A stretch of DNA of 64,000 nucleotides, taken from the NCBI GenBank assembly GCA_004026145.2, contig CP034980.1, positions 5,278,780 to 5,342,779 on the forward strand. Reading direction: 5' to 3'. Positions within the stretch are counted from its first letter, which is position 1. Each line of letters opens with the position of its first letter. The position numbers and the translations under genes are program-made. The stretch is from Takifugu bimaculatus (Eukaryota > Chordata > Actinopteri > Tetraodontiformes > Tetraodontidae). This document shows positions 1 to 11,266 of this stretch, piece after piece. The notes under the pieces are model-generated. The model did not search any database and was not told where the DNA came from. It worked only from the letters and a program-made list of their open reading frames with translations.

Positions 1-635
1 ATTATAATGCACGGAGCTATAAAATTGTCCTTTTGAGTGTGTTCCTCAGTCTGTCAGGATACCAAAAAAAGATGATTGAATAGAATAAACTCCAGCTGCA
101 ACTATTTGTTCTATCAAAGAATGAAAAAGTAAAAGGAAAAAAAAAAACAAAATCTAAGCCCTGACCTTTATCCAAGTGAATTATGGAGCGTGTGGTGGGT
201 GTGAGGAGTCCCTGAATCCTCACAGAGAGGATGCTGCTCTTTACAGAGGAGTGGGCTTGAGTTCCTCCAGAGTGAACACCGCAGAGGCCCTGTCACCTGC
301 TTGGTGGATTTCCTCAGGGTCCGGCGAGGCCACGCGGGGGACGTGTCTCTCATGGTCGAGTCCTAGGCTGACCCATTACTTCAGTCATGTGGATGGCGAA
401 GGAGCTCCGGCCTCCACTGCAGCGTGACCAGGGGAAGGATGGAATATTTTGAAGGTGGGGCGGGGGAAAAAAAAAAAAATCCACCTGGGTGGGCAACTGA
501 GGCGTAGCGGCCAAACACAAGGATGTGATGGGACTGCTTATGCGCACATATAAATAACTATATTCAGACAGTGTCTACACTTGGTGGTATTCCAGAAACT
601 GCCAAATATACTCCTGATAATTTGATTAATGCGAG
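1..635. other. Unique non-coding tract
   Basis: No gene, RNA or repeat family is recognisable here. Two adenine runs (about 137-147 and 467-479) are the only low-complexity sequence. The second follows a G-rich stretch (454-466). The short open frames on both strands overlap one another and lack splice context. Confidence 0.5.
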
Positions 636-705
636 TGTGTCTGCGGCGGCCACGCTCTTGCGTCGCCGCCGCGGCAGCTGCTGTCGCCGATGCCCTTGCC
701 GTCCT
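636..705. other. CpG-dense patch with inverted repeat
   Basis: This short patch has many CpG dinucleotides in an otherwise CpG-poor neighbourhood. It contains a perfect 8-bp inverted repeat: GCGGCGGC at 643-650 and GCCGCCGC at 665-672, separated by 14 bases. CpG retention in vertebrate DNA usually means local protection from methylation or selective constraint. A promoter cannot be called, because no TATA, initiator or adjacent exon is visible. Confidence 0.4.
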
Positions 706-2200
706 ATCAAACTGCACCTTGCGTGTCAGTCACTCTGATGATGGATCGTCACTTAGGACCATCCATCCTTAAAAAGCTGCTCAGATAGCTTCTCAATATC
801 GGCATGCGGTTCAAGAGCCGGGGGCATTGTGCATCTGCTCAGAGCACCCGGCGTCGTCTCATCTGTTTAATGTTTCTCTTTGATCATAGCTTTTAGTTGC
901 ATTAGCATTAAGAGGCTACGCCACTTAGGGCAAGATAATATCATGGAGGCATTTGGTTTGCTGAATCATCGTTTTATTTCAAGGACATCGCTGCCATGTC
1001 ACCTAAAATGGTTGATCTCAAGAAAGCTGAGCCAGTCGAGGAGTATCGGGTGCATGGTCAAAAAAAACGTGTGGAATATTATCAATACGCTGTTGGGTCA
1101 TACACTGTGTTTGAAGGCAGTGCCTAGATTGTGCTCCAAACATGACGTGGCTTTAATGATGGTAACTGGAGGAGGCATTACCTGGATGGTGCCCCCATAC
1201 GGAAATCGTTTTTGGCCTTTGACGGGCGTAAGCAAACAGACAAATAAGAATCTTTACAATGCTCCAGTGCGTCTGTGCTGGGTGAGAAACTGACATAAAG
1301 GGCAAAACTGAAAAGCATCACTGCTTAGATTTGCCTGCACTGACTCGGGCTTTTGTTTCCAACTGATGGAGTGAGAAATCCAGACATGCAAATGTAACAG
1401 TGCATTAACATCCTCCATTCATTTGCCAAAAAAAAGAAAGAAAAGAAACTCATCTTGCTTCCTTTTTCTTCCACAAATATAAAGTCTTCCACAAATGAGC
1501 GCACACTCGCACAAGCTTTTGTTGGATTTGGGGCCAAGTAATGAATGAAAACGCTGGAGCCACATGGTGGCTTGTTGTTATAAAAGCATGGAAATGACTT
1601 TTGCAAAAAGTTAAACTTTGCACTCCGGATCAGCTTATTCGACACCTTGGGGGCTTCTTGGTTTCCTCCTCTTTCTCCCTTCAGTCTTCCACGACTCACA
1701 AACAGCTTTAATGTCAAATAGCTGCATTAATACTGACAAAAGTAGTGACGGCGTGTGTTTGTCTTCAGCTCTACATATTTCACAAGTGCCTCGCGGTTGG
1801 CGATTAGATCTGGTGAAATTATTTCCCTGATGAGTTCTTAACAGTATTTAAAAGGATGCTTGTGGAGGCTCAGTGGCTGAGACAATAACGGTGATTGCAT
1901 TTCACAATCCAAATAATGGCGCCGCTTCTCCACCTGCAGCGGAAGATTGAATCCCTTCCTGTCATGTTAAGATATGCAGGACGTCTTGACACATGACCCC
2001 GCTGCGAAATTGAATTCTTACACAGTGTGAATGAATGAAGCGGCTTTGAGGGGATGCCATTCAAGCACGAGGGGCCGGAGTTTGAAGCGCCACGTATCGC
2101 TCCGCTCTTCTATCCATAATTCTTCTCCTCTCCTCAACACGACCCCCGTTGCTTTATCCCACAAATGAATCCTTTCATGAGTAGAATGCAGAGGGATGAG
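706..2200. other. Unique tract with one coding-like frame
   Basis: Mostly unremarkable unique sequence. The only item of note is the open frame at 939-1127 (plus strand), 62 sense codons ending in TAG, with a codon texture unlike its surroundings and Met at 996. I see no convincing acceptor or donor around it and do not recognise the peptide. The block around 1740-2060 has homeodomain-like AT motifs but nothing decisive. Confidence 0.35.
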
Positions 2201-2599
2201 AAACAGAGAGGCCTTGTAAATTAGTGAGGAAGGACGGAATTCGAAAGCTTGTAGGTGAACAGTGCTACAGTATCGGCTTGTGTAGAATGAGCTCTATTAT
2301 TGCTCTCAGGGCTCAAATTGAAAACATTACTGCTTCCATTCACTGTCCTCAGACACAGAGGATGGTCTTTATTTCCAATCTCAGTCTCCTTTCTGGTTGA
2401 GGGAGCGTCGGAGTTTCCGAGCGTGTGCGTGCGCGCGAGTGTGTGGAAGAGGAGAATGAGATGAAGGGAAAGGTTGTGTGTTTCAGTAAAGTCATCGCTG
2501 CGGATGCTGCGGATATAGGTGGCCTGCCCTGAACTTTCCTTTCCCACCCCCTGCCACTCGCAGAGGGAGACCTCGGAGCAGTTTTAAAGACCGACGTTT

Positions 2600-2660
2600 A
2601 CATCCTTAATGCCGAGGCATTAGGCGCCGATGCTGCGGCGCCGACCTTGGTCATTGTGGA
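2600..2660. other. Duplicated GGCGCC-containing CpG patch
   Basis: The octamer GGCGCCGA occurs twice, at 2623-2630 and 2637-2644, with starts 14 bases apart. Each copy contains the palindrome GGCGCC. The patch stands out for CpG content against the neighbouring sequence. It may be a fragment of a regulatory element; no gene is attached to it. Confidence 0.35.
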
Positions 2661-5600
2661 CACCATCAGTATGCATTGTGTTTAACTCAATAGGACACAC
2701 TGTCATATTGTGGCGAGGCTGTAAAGCCACACAATCTCTAAATTCCTTCCACAGAGCTTTTTGATGAGGGTTCACGTGTTATTTTCAAGTTTACATTCCT
2801 CGTGTTCAGCTTTTTCTTTTCACTACGTTATGAGACACATGCCTGTAATATTTTGAATTACATTCAAAACACACATTTTTCTGACAGAAAAAAAACAACA
2901 AAAAACACTAAAATGGTGGACAAGCCTGCGCCTGTAGAGCAGCATATGCCAACCTGTCATCCGGCTCAAATCTGAAAGGTTGTTTGCCTAAAAACAATTC
3001 TCCGCAAGGAGAAAGGTCAAATATCCCCCATCCTTCCTCCACCCTTGTTCCTCCTGTAACCCCTCCCTCTTATCTGAGGGAGGCTGCCAGATTACTTTAC
3101 CCTTTTTAGTGCGGCGAGCTGACAGACTGACAAGGCGCTGGGAAGGTCACAGCGAGAAAAAGCGCTCCTGATTGAAACACCAGCTTTGTGGGAAGAGCCC
3201 TGAATGGGAGCAGAACAGACATCAGACAACATAATCACCAATCATCTCCCTTCTAAAACAAATACAAAAGGAACTCAGAAAAATTAAACCAGCACGGTGC
3301 AGCGTGGGTTGTTATAAACCGCGTAAACAGCGTTGTGTTATTTTAAAAATGCAGTCACTTAATTGTCTGAGCTAGTCCAGAAATAATTACAGTTCCCACA
3401 TTTAACAGCCAAATAACAAACTGTCAACACTTTAACCCCTGCATGAACAAATACGGTCTTTTAAAAGAGTAAAAAGATATGCAAAGTGGTGAATTCCATT
3501 TTAGAAAGGACTACCAGATGTTGCTAGCAGGCTAACTGTTAACCTGGTTAGGGCAACATTATTCTGCCAGGGGGCATTGCTCGATAGATCATTTCTTGAC
3601 TAACGGTGCAGATTGTAAACCCTTGCACTCTTTGTTGTTTGTCGCTGGGTTTGTTGTTTCCAGTCATTAGTGGATTTCTGCACACTCACGGAGCAAAAAC
3701 ACCCTGCTAGCAGAGCAAAATTCACTGACATTGATCGTTTTGAAGTGTTGCTGACTTGGTCATCAAACGCCATGTTTGAGGGGGAATGTCTGCGTCCCGC
3801 TGCATTGATGTGATTTAGGAATCTTCAGTTGCCCAAATATCATCCTGTTGGTGAATTAAATTATCCTACATTGTTTGTGACTCAGATCTATTTAACAAAT
3901 CAAAAAAAATCTTAATCATATATGTATTGATTTTTACCCACTTGTACTTTTTATTGCACCTGTACCCTTTTGTTATTGGACAATCTATTTGAATTAGTAG
4001 ATTTTTACTCTATTCCCGAGCTCAAATAGATTTCAGTAGTATCCTGTTATCTTGTGGCCTGATATAAAGACATTGATTGCGAGGGCTGTACAGACGGATC
4101 TCGGCTTTTTTCATGAGGATGGGGGGATTTAGCTGCCTAAAGTGATCTTTTAATGATTTTGTGACAACCCTAACGGTATTTAAAAAAACTCATCATGGTA
4201 TCTGCCCTGTGCTTTGAAAAGTCCTACAGGTAGGTCATCCATGTCATAGTTACCCATCTTTATGGCTTTGTTTTAAACATTCCTCAGTAATTCTAACAGT
4301 GTAGCACCAGCCATGTCTTCACTAACACATCTCACTTGAATGAAAAGTAGTTTATCTGCAGATTTTTGTCAAAATGTAGAAACCTTTCCTGCCTGTTTGC
4401 ATGTCTTGATCAAGGACTGGACATTTCATGCAGAAACACAGGTTTTGAGAGGAATTATTCTGACTGACAGCCTGAATAGAGGTGTGCGTGCAGCTCTGAA
4501 AGAAAGGTTAATAGGGCTGGAAAGGAGAGAACAATAAGGAATGGCAACGAGGTTGAATCGCCTAATGACATTACAGCGGAGAAGGAAAGAAGTGGTCCTC
4601 CAAAAAGGGGAAATTAAGCTGCTAAAGGGTTTCACATGATCATTTTCATTCTGTGACACTCTTGAACTGATGTTGATTGAACAAGTTTGGCCTCTTAAAG
4701 TTAAAAATGACCTTCACTCCTATTGCAATCCAAACCACAAAGATGTCTTTTAGTTTGACACAGCCACTCTAAATCTGTCACTGCTGCAGAGGATGAGGGG
4801 ACGTACCACTTACTGTATGTACTTAAGAAAGTTCGAGCCCATTGTCAGTAGTATATTTCCAGGAGTGGAAAAAATAGCGTTAAAGAAACTGTGTTGGCAG
4901 CAGCTGAGAACCTCTGCAATGTGTCGATATAACATTGACTTTTATTGTCCCGCTTTTGGCTTCTCAGCTCTTAAGGTAACAGCACTTAACTGCACAATAG
5001 TGGTGAGACGGGACTGAACAGATGAGTCCACGTCGTAAAAGAATGTGAAAACTGACAACAAGATCGATGACGAGATAAGAGTGGTGAACCAGAATTATAC
5101 ATTAAAGACGAGGGGGGATCAGGAATAGGCAGACAGAACGATCCAGTGGCTTGATGCCAGTCAAATGGCAGCAGTTATTAAATGTCTTTACACAAGGGTT
5201 TTAGATTTATCTGCTCCTTTGAAACACACAGCACAGACAAATTAAAGACTTTGTTTTCTTTTCACTGGTCAGCTTATTACACATTATATTGCATCAGGTA
5301 TATCAAGAAAACCCAGCGTCCCCAAACGCTGGCAGCTCCTCTCAACTCAAGGCAGCTTTCAACTAATGGCAAGTGCATTTCATCTTCACAGGTGAATGTT
5401 TCATATATACAGAGCTGTGCTTTAAGCTTAATTATGGAAGCAGATGCAGGAGTAAAAGCAAAGCGCAGCAGCAGGTGTGTGAACGGCGCCTCCTGCAGCA
5501 TCAGGTTTGGGTGCAGGTGCACAGTCAGGCAGGGTTTAGTTCAACTCTGTGATCATCGACTATATGCAGGTTGGGAGGTTAAAAAAAAAATCCAACTTAT

Positions 5601-6236
5601 GAAACATGCCAAACTCAACTGCACCCCCACTGATAATGCAAAAGCTATTGTGCTGTTTTAACAAAGCCAGAGGTGAACACAACAGCTTCCAGACACTGGG
5701 AGACGGCTCAACACACCGATAAAACGCAAAACTCCAAAACCTCAACACAGCTTTTAAATAATAACAAGCTAAAGATTTTATTCCAAAAAGGGGGCCAAGA
5801 AGAAACTCAAACATCACCCAGTTAATGGGTATTCAACTACAAACGTTGTTATCTGGATACGTCTCGACTCTAACCCTCCTCCCTCCATCATATATGCAGC
5901 TTATATCATAAAAATGAATCACATTTTTATTCCACCTCAGACATCGGTTGTGTCTCTGCCCTGAAACTAAACTTGGTATTCACGTCCGAGTGACACAGGA
6001 TTCACGAGGACCGTCGTGATACAAATTCTTTGTGAAATTGTAATATTCATAAGTTCACATACATTACTCAAAGCAGGAAATGAAGCGTGATGTTCATATA
6101 TAGCAGTGTCGGGCTGCATTAGTGGGACCCTCACTCTCCCGGTGGGATCAAGTGGCCGATGAAACATTAGTTTCGCAACAGTGTCAAACCCTGTTTATGG
6201 GGAGGCTAATGTGTCGCCTGTGAAAGGCACATGGGT
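2661..6236. other. Unique non-coding tract
   Basis: No gene or repeat family recognised. It contains a GATA-bearing hairpin (3062-3083), a CTCF-like core (3564-3576) and a 65-codon ATG-initiated frame at 4340-4537 (plus strand) without splice support. The 159-codon frame at 5182-5661 overlaps an equally open antisense frame and looks accidental. Confidence 0.4.
3062..3083. other. Small hairpin with GATA motif in the loop
   Basis: Perfect 8-bp arms CCTCCCTC (3062-3069) and GAGGGAGG (3076-3083) flank the loop TTATCT. The loop is the reverse complement of AGATAA, a GATA-factor site. It may be a structured regulatory site or a chance palindrome. Confidence 0.3.
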
Positions 6237-6251
6237 GGGGGGGGGGGGGGG
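6237..6251 (+). repeat. Poly-G tract (15 G)
   Basis: An uninterrupted run of 15 guanines. Such runs are length-unstable, sequence poorly, and can form quadruplexes on their own. Confidence 0.9.
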
Positions 6252-7778
6252 ACGCACCCATTCAATCCCAGGTGGAGCCTGCACTGCATTCAAAAGTCCA
6301 AAAGCTGACCTGGGACTCTTCTCAGACCAAACAACGTGCTCCTGCTGCCTCTCACACTGCAGTGTTATGAACACAAAACTGGGAAGATCATGTCACTTAC
6401 TGGCACATAACACAATTGTGACTATGAAAATGTGCAAAAGATTCAGTTTTGGAGCAACCACAAAGTTTCAGTCACGTGTGAAACCCTTTCTTTTAACTTT
6501 GGACGAAACACACCTCAGCTGAGGCTCCTCAGCACTGTGGTGTCCCTCACGTCTCCTTCTTAGGACCCACCTTATTTCCTTTGTTCATGCTGCCCTTGAG
6601 GTCAATTATAGAGAGTGGGAAATTTATTTGCCTATAAAATAAAACTAACTCACTGCCCCAGAGACCTTATGACTTGATTGGATCTGAATTCCCAGTGGCT
6701 CCATGACAACCAGACTCAGGTTGTTGAGCTTCGCTCTTGAACAACTGCCTTGGTGCTTTGGGCTCTTTAGAGTTGCCTATTCAACCGTTTGTCAGGAATC
6801 TGGGCTTAATTCTTCACTGTGCTTTTGAACTTTACAGGCAGGACGGTTCTATTGTCAAAGGAAGCTCTTTCCTCTGAAGTGAAGGCATTCTGCTCTAGAA
6901 AAGACTTTAAAAGTGAAATTCATTAGCTTTTGATACAAGTTAGGTTGTTGGTTTATTATGATTTTTCCATAAACCATCATTGATTTTGTAGTTTAAATGC
7001 AGACAGACTTTTTACATTTTCCACTCGATGGACAGCTTCCATAGTTCCTCTAAAGCTGTTGCAAATATTTTAAATTTAATTGTCTCTGAATGTCAAGCAC
7101 AGTTAAAAATAATTGTTTGCGGTGCATTTGAAGGGTCCTCTTTTTGCTTTTCAGTCTGGAAATTGCAAAACCACAGCACTGTTAACTGCACACAGCACCT
7201 CAGACAATAATTACTCAGCGTGCTTTATGAAAACATGCTGGCTTATTTATTGTTTTCTGTGAAATTCAGGCAAGTATATATTTTTTTTAAAGATTCCATT
7301 ATAAATATAATCAGAAGCTCTGCACCACTACAAACAAGACTACAGGTCATGCAGTATCCAAGTAAGATCACAATGCTTATTTACTTATTTCCAACAATTA
7401 GAAACAGCTCAAACCCAAAGAACTGTCGGAATATTTTCTCAACTGAAGTTAACGATTATTGAAGCTAAAGAGGAAATCAGCAGAATCTACCAGTGACAGG
7501 TGAGCACGTATGCAGAAGGATAAATGGGGCAACAAAGAGCACCAGCTGAGGCTGCACGGCCAATTGTCAGTTGGGTTTGTTAAGAGATTTAAGGGAATGA
7601 GAAGAGCTGTTGTGTTTGACCATGATGGAAATAAAGTGTGACACCCTCTAATTGTTTCACTCCTGTGGCTGCATACACTTGTCCTCCTCGCACAACTCAG
7701 ACCTGCACCCAGATGCATGAAAATAGATGTTCGTCTGTTTGCAATCACATCCCACAAGCAGACTGCAAAGGAGTGGAT
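6252..7778. other. Unique AT-rich non-coding tract
   Basis: No gene or repeat family recognised. On the minus strand an AATAAA at about 7251-7246 lies roughly 530 bases downstream of the stop codon of the 7.8-8.4 kb candidate and could serve as its poly(A) signal; this is only positional inference. Confidence 0.4.
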
Positions 7779-8374
7779 TTAGTGGGTGATTCCAGACTCG
7801 GCACTCGACAGCAGCACAAACCCTTTTGAGAGTTCGCTTCTCGTTGATCCTGTCTGACTTGTATCATACATATGACTCAAAAATGTTATCTCAAATGTGC
7901 AACACAATCTATCCCAAACAGTGAAGACAGGAGCTGTGAAAAGGACCAATAGCGTCAGTCTCTAATTCTATTTTCCAGCCTGTGGAAGTAGTACAGCCAG
8001 AGGGCAGAAACGGTGACTTACACACCTTCACTTATCCCCAGCTGTGTACCCCCCACCACCCCTGAGATGGAGTTGCCACAGGGGTCCACTTGCAGGCTAA
8101 ACGCCCTTTTCCAACAGGCCCCTCGGGGCCCCATTGTGCATTCGTCCCTCAGTGGGATCCCATGCCACTGCAATCTCCAGCCAATCACCTTCTCCAGAGA
8201 CAGTCTCATTTGTGTAGACCCCTGAGTGAACTTATGGACACACGACACACTCACCGCGAGGACTCCCTCAACGTGGGCTGTTACATTTCCTCCTTTACTC
8301 CTCCCAAAAAGAAGTGTGAGCACGTCACGCCTCGGTCCAAGATTGAAAACGCAGTTGTACCAAATACCAACATT
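7779..8374 (-). CDS. Candidate 3' end of an unrecognised spliced gene
   Basis: I do not recognise a family. On the minus strand a frame is open from 8374 down to 8026 (116 codons), then reaches a possible donor AAG|GTGTGT. A 92-base GT-AG intron (8025-7934) would follow, with a CTGAC branch-point-like motif about 21 bases before the acceptor ttttcacag. The second exon (7933-7779) continues in phase for 50 more codons to TAA. The 92-base length is typical of teleost introns. The upstream exon is GC-richer than its surroundings and has several cysteines. Its 5' boundary is unclear: an acceptor at 8222 (ttcactcag) is possible, and an ATG in good Kozak context lies at 8134. A stronger-looking donor, TGT|GTAAGT, 4 bases downstream would end the frame quickly. 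The opposite strand is also open (8090-8416), so chance is a live alternative. Confidence 0.2.
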
Positions 8375-8419
8375 CTACAGTTTCCCTTCGGTGTGTTCGT
8401 GAACTGCTTGACCTGATCA

Positions 8420-9326
8420 GCCAGTTCAAACATGTCTTTTTTTTACCTCTAACTTACAACGTTTTTCTGTTGCTCAGTATTGAATGTGAATTTTAGCCGG
8501 TGCCATCAGTGCCGAGCATTATCTTTCTCAGTGAAACCCAGCTTTGTGGTGGAATTTACTTCAGGAAGATAACTTTTGCCTTTTAAAAAGGGATCCACCC
8601 TGCAGGCACTGCACCCCGTGGCCTCCACTGAAAGGCCAAGTCTGTTTGGCTTTTCCCTGATATAGGTTCTCCAGGCAGGGGACGATAAGGCCTATCTCCT
8701 CTCCTACCTGTCCTGGCTTATACCAGTGATAAAACCTGATGTACAGTCTTAGAGTGCAGCTTAGTGAAGCCACAAAGCAAACTGAGACAATATAACAGCT
8801 CTTCTTTGCATTCTGCGACCATTTGTGTTATTCATGGGGAAACAAGACAGTTGTTCAAGTTTGAGCAGCTCAGTGTGTTCACCAATAATCCAGCCTGTGC
8901 CTCTATCCAGTCATATACAGTAAATAATGTAAAACGTTCAAAGCTTAAGGGATATTAAGGATGATATATGTCTCATGGATGAATTTTTGAATGTCAATGA
9001 CAGCAGTATTAACATGTGTGATGGTTCTAGACGCACACTTGTCTGGGATTCAAACACTTCAGCGTGATATATTGTCTTGCACTTGTCTTACTGGATGAAA
9101 ATGGTCTTTTAGTTGTATCCCCACATGTGCTGCCCATACAGTCAGCTTGAATGTCACTTGTCACTAAAGTCAGAAATATGTATGTCCTTTAAAAAAAAAT
9201 CAAAAAAAATCAAGCTGCTGTCATAGATCAATTGAACACTATAGTCCAGCGGGAGTCTGCTGTTTCATCTCAACATATCCTGCTTCTCCCAGGCTGCAGG
9301 GTTTCTGACTGTCAAAGTGTATTTGC
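8420..9326. other. Unique non-coding tract
   Basis: Nothing recognisable apart from short adenine runs near 9189-9211. Confidence 0.4.
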
Positions 9327-9352
9327 GTGTGTGTGTGTGTGTGTGAGAGAGA
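9327..9352. repeat. TG/GA microsatellite
   Basis: About 9 TG units followed by 4 GA units. Confidence 0.9.
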
Positions 9353-11243
9353 AACCCACAATTCTCTCAGCGGCACTCCCTAGTCCCTAACTGGGGTTCA
9401 TAGTGTGACAGTTTTTTCCATAAAAACTCAGCTCATTCATCCCTCTCACTATTGTTTCCTCCCTTTACTTTTTAGAAAATGCGTCCTCATTCATACCAGA
9501 TGAGGGCTTTAAAAAATAAGGAGCTCTTTTTACCCTGGCATAAATGCGGGGGACCATCCTTCTAATGGCCCGAGCTGGACTTTTGGATAATACTTGCAAA
9601 GAGTTATTGAGTTTTGGTGCAATATTTGCTAAGGCAAGCATTGTGTCAGCGAGCTGCAGACTGGATTTGGTGGAAAAGGTTACCTCAGCCATTGAGCTGC
9701 AGCCCTGGTGATGCTGCTGCCACCGCGCCATTCATCTTTTGAGAGTAATGTGAGCGCTGTGACATTCTCCTGGTTTTACTGAGGGCACAGAAAAAGATAT
9801 GGTCTGTCAGCAGGATGCAGATTGGTGGGGTGTTGCCGCGCGACTCTGAACTAAGTGCCCTCACTTTGCATGGGATAGTTTGTATTCTAGCAAGGTGTGT
9901 GTGAAGATGTGGGAGGCAGAGATCTGTCAGGCCACCAGCAACTGTGTGTCATTTATATAAAAGTGAAACTCAACAAATGGAGTCTCGTAATTGAACCACT
10001 GGGGATTGGATTTCAATCAAGTTCTGACGTCTCTTGGACAGTTAGTGTTGAAACTGAATCCAGTTTTATGGTTTAGGCAAATACACTTCACATTACACCG
10101 AAAAACACCCTTGTTTATAATTTCTCAGAGCAATTGGATGTTTAGTCCATTAACCAAAGCTTCACTGGAGCAACTCATGGTCGTCACCATCCTTCTGAGG
10201 TTGTACAGGACCGGCAGTGAACTCGGAGACTCTGACACCATGGCAACAGGCTATGACTTGGCTCTAAGCTGATCATATTTCTGTAGGAGGTGGATCACAC
10301 TAGATCTGTCCATCTCTGTGCTACAAGTGGTCATTAAAAGGCAAATGACAGCGCTTTCCTGTATGCGTGGTGGTGGAGGTGTCCTCGGCTGCTACGCCGC
10401 ACCACAAGATTCAGTCTAATTGTGTCTCCTGGTTAGTGCTGAGCCTTCTGTCCCAGTGGGTCCATGTTAGCTATCATTCTGCTCTGCAGCCCTGCACCGC
10501 ATGCGCGGTGTCACCCCATTGCTCACAGTATATTAATCTGATCTGGAATCTGTTCTGTGGAGACAGAACATAGACCAAAGTGGTAAGATGATATCAGGAG
10601 TTGTTCTGCTCAGGTTTTTCAGATTTAGTCAGTGAATTTCTATTTTATGTAACTTTTATGCTTTTAAGTCAAAACTCAGCAGGGGTCCATCCTTTTGAGT
10701 GAGAAATGGTCATTTCACATTGAAACACCTCTATTTTGGTCAGTGTCAAAGGACTGGATTGTATTTCAAGCTATCATCTCACCTTTACCAGCGGATAATA
10801 ATCACATATATGCTAATCTTCAGTTTCTCCGGCACCATTGTTTTCTCCTTCTATAACATCGTCATCAATATTGATGAGGTGTTATTTTGACTGCCTTGGT
10901 TTACACTGTGAGTTAATGGCAGATATAATTTCATACCCAACAACCACAACACGCGGCTCTATTTCTTTTTTATCCTCCAATTCCTCTGAATTGTTCTCAC
11001 ATGAGGTATTTTCACAAATGGTGACTAAATTACCCAGAGAGACTCAAGAAGCCTTTATGGCTTTTCAGCGTGGTTCTGGGTGTTATTTATATGTCTGCAT
11101 TACAATGTTGGAAAATGGTAGATAATCTCAAACTGCATGAGGTCCAGTTCCATCCACCCAGCCCATGCACACCTTCACCCCCCCATTCTTCTTCTCTTTT
11201 CCTTCTGCCCATTTCTTTCCCCATATCTGTCCCTTAATCCAAT
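9353..11243. other. Unique non-coding tract
   Basis: No gene or repeat recognised. An ATG-initiated 88-codon frame on the minus strand (9731-9465) is open but has no splice or Kozak support. Confidence 0.4.
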
Positions 11244-11266
11244 CCCCCCAACCCCCCACCCCCCCC
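11244..11266 (-). repeat. C-rich tract, G-quadruplex-prone on minus strand
   Basis: Runs of 6, 6 and 8 cytosines are separated by one or two adenines. The 8-C run can supply two G-tracts on the minus strand, so a four-stranded fold is possible. Confidence 0.6.

Noticed and set aside
880..1293. 137-codon plus-strand frame
   Set aside because: The more coding-like signal in this interval is in a different frame (939-1127); this one is probably its shadow or chance.
1866..1890. Sequence resembling the head of a tRNA-derived SINE
   Set aside because: No B-box or tail follows; no tRNA gene or SINE head could be supported anywhere in the window.
4340..4537. 65-codon ATG frame on the plus strand
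   Set aside because: Coding-like texture but weak Kozak, no splice sites and unrecognised product; kept only as a note.
5182..5661. 159-codon plus-strand frame
   Set aside because: An antisense frame overlaps it, no splice sites fit, and no domain is recognisable.
9465..9731. 88-codon ATG frame on the minus strand
   Set aside because: Length is within chance and no supporting signal exists.
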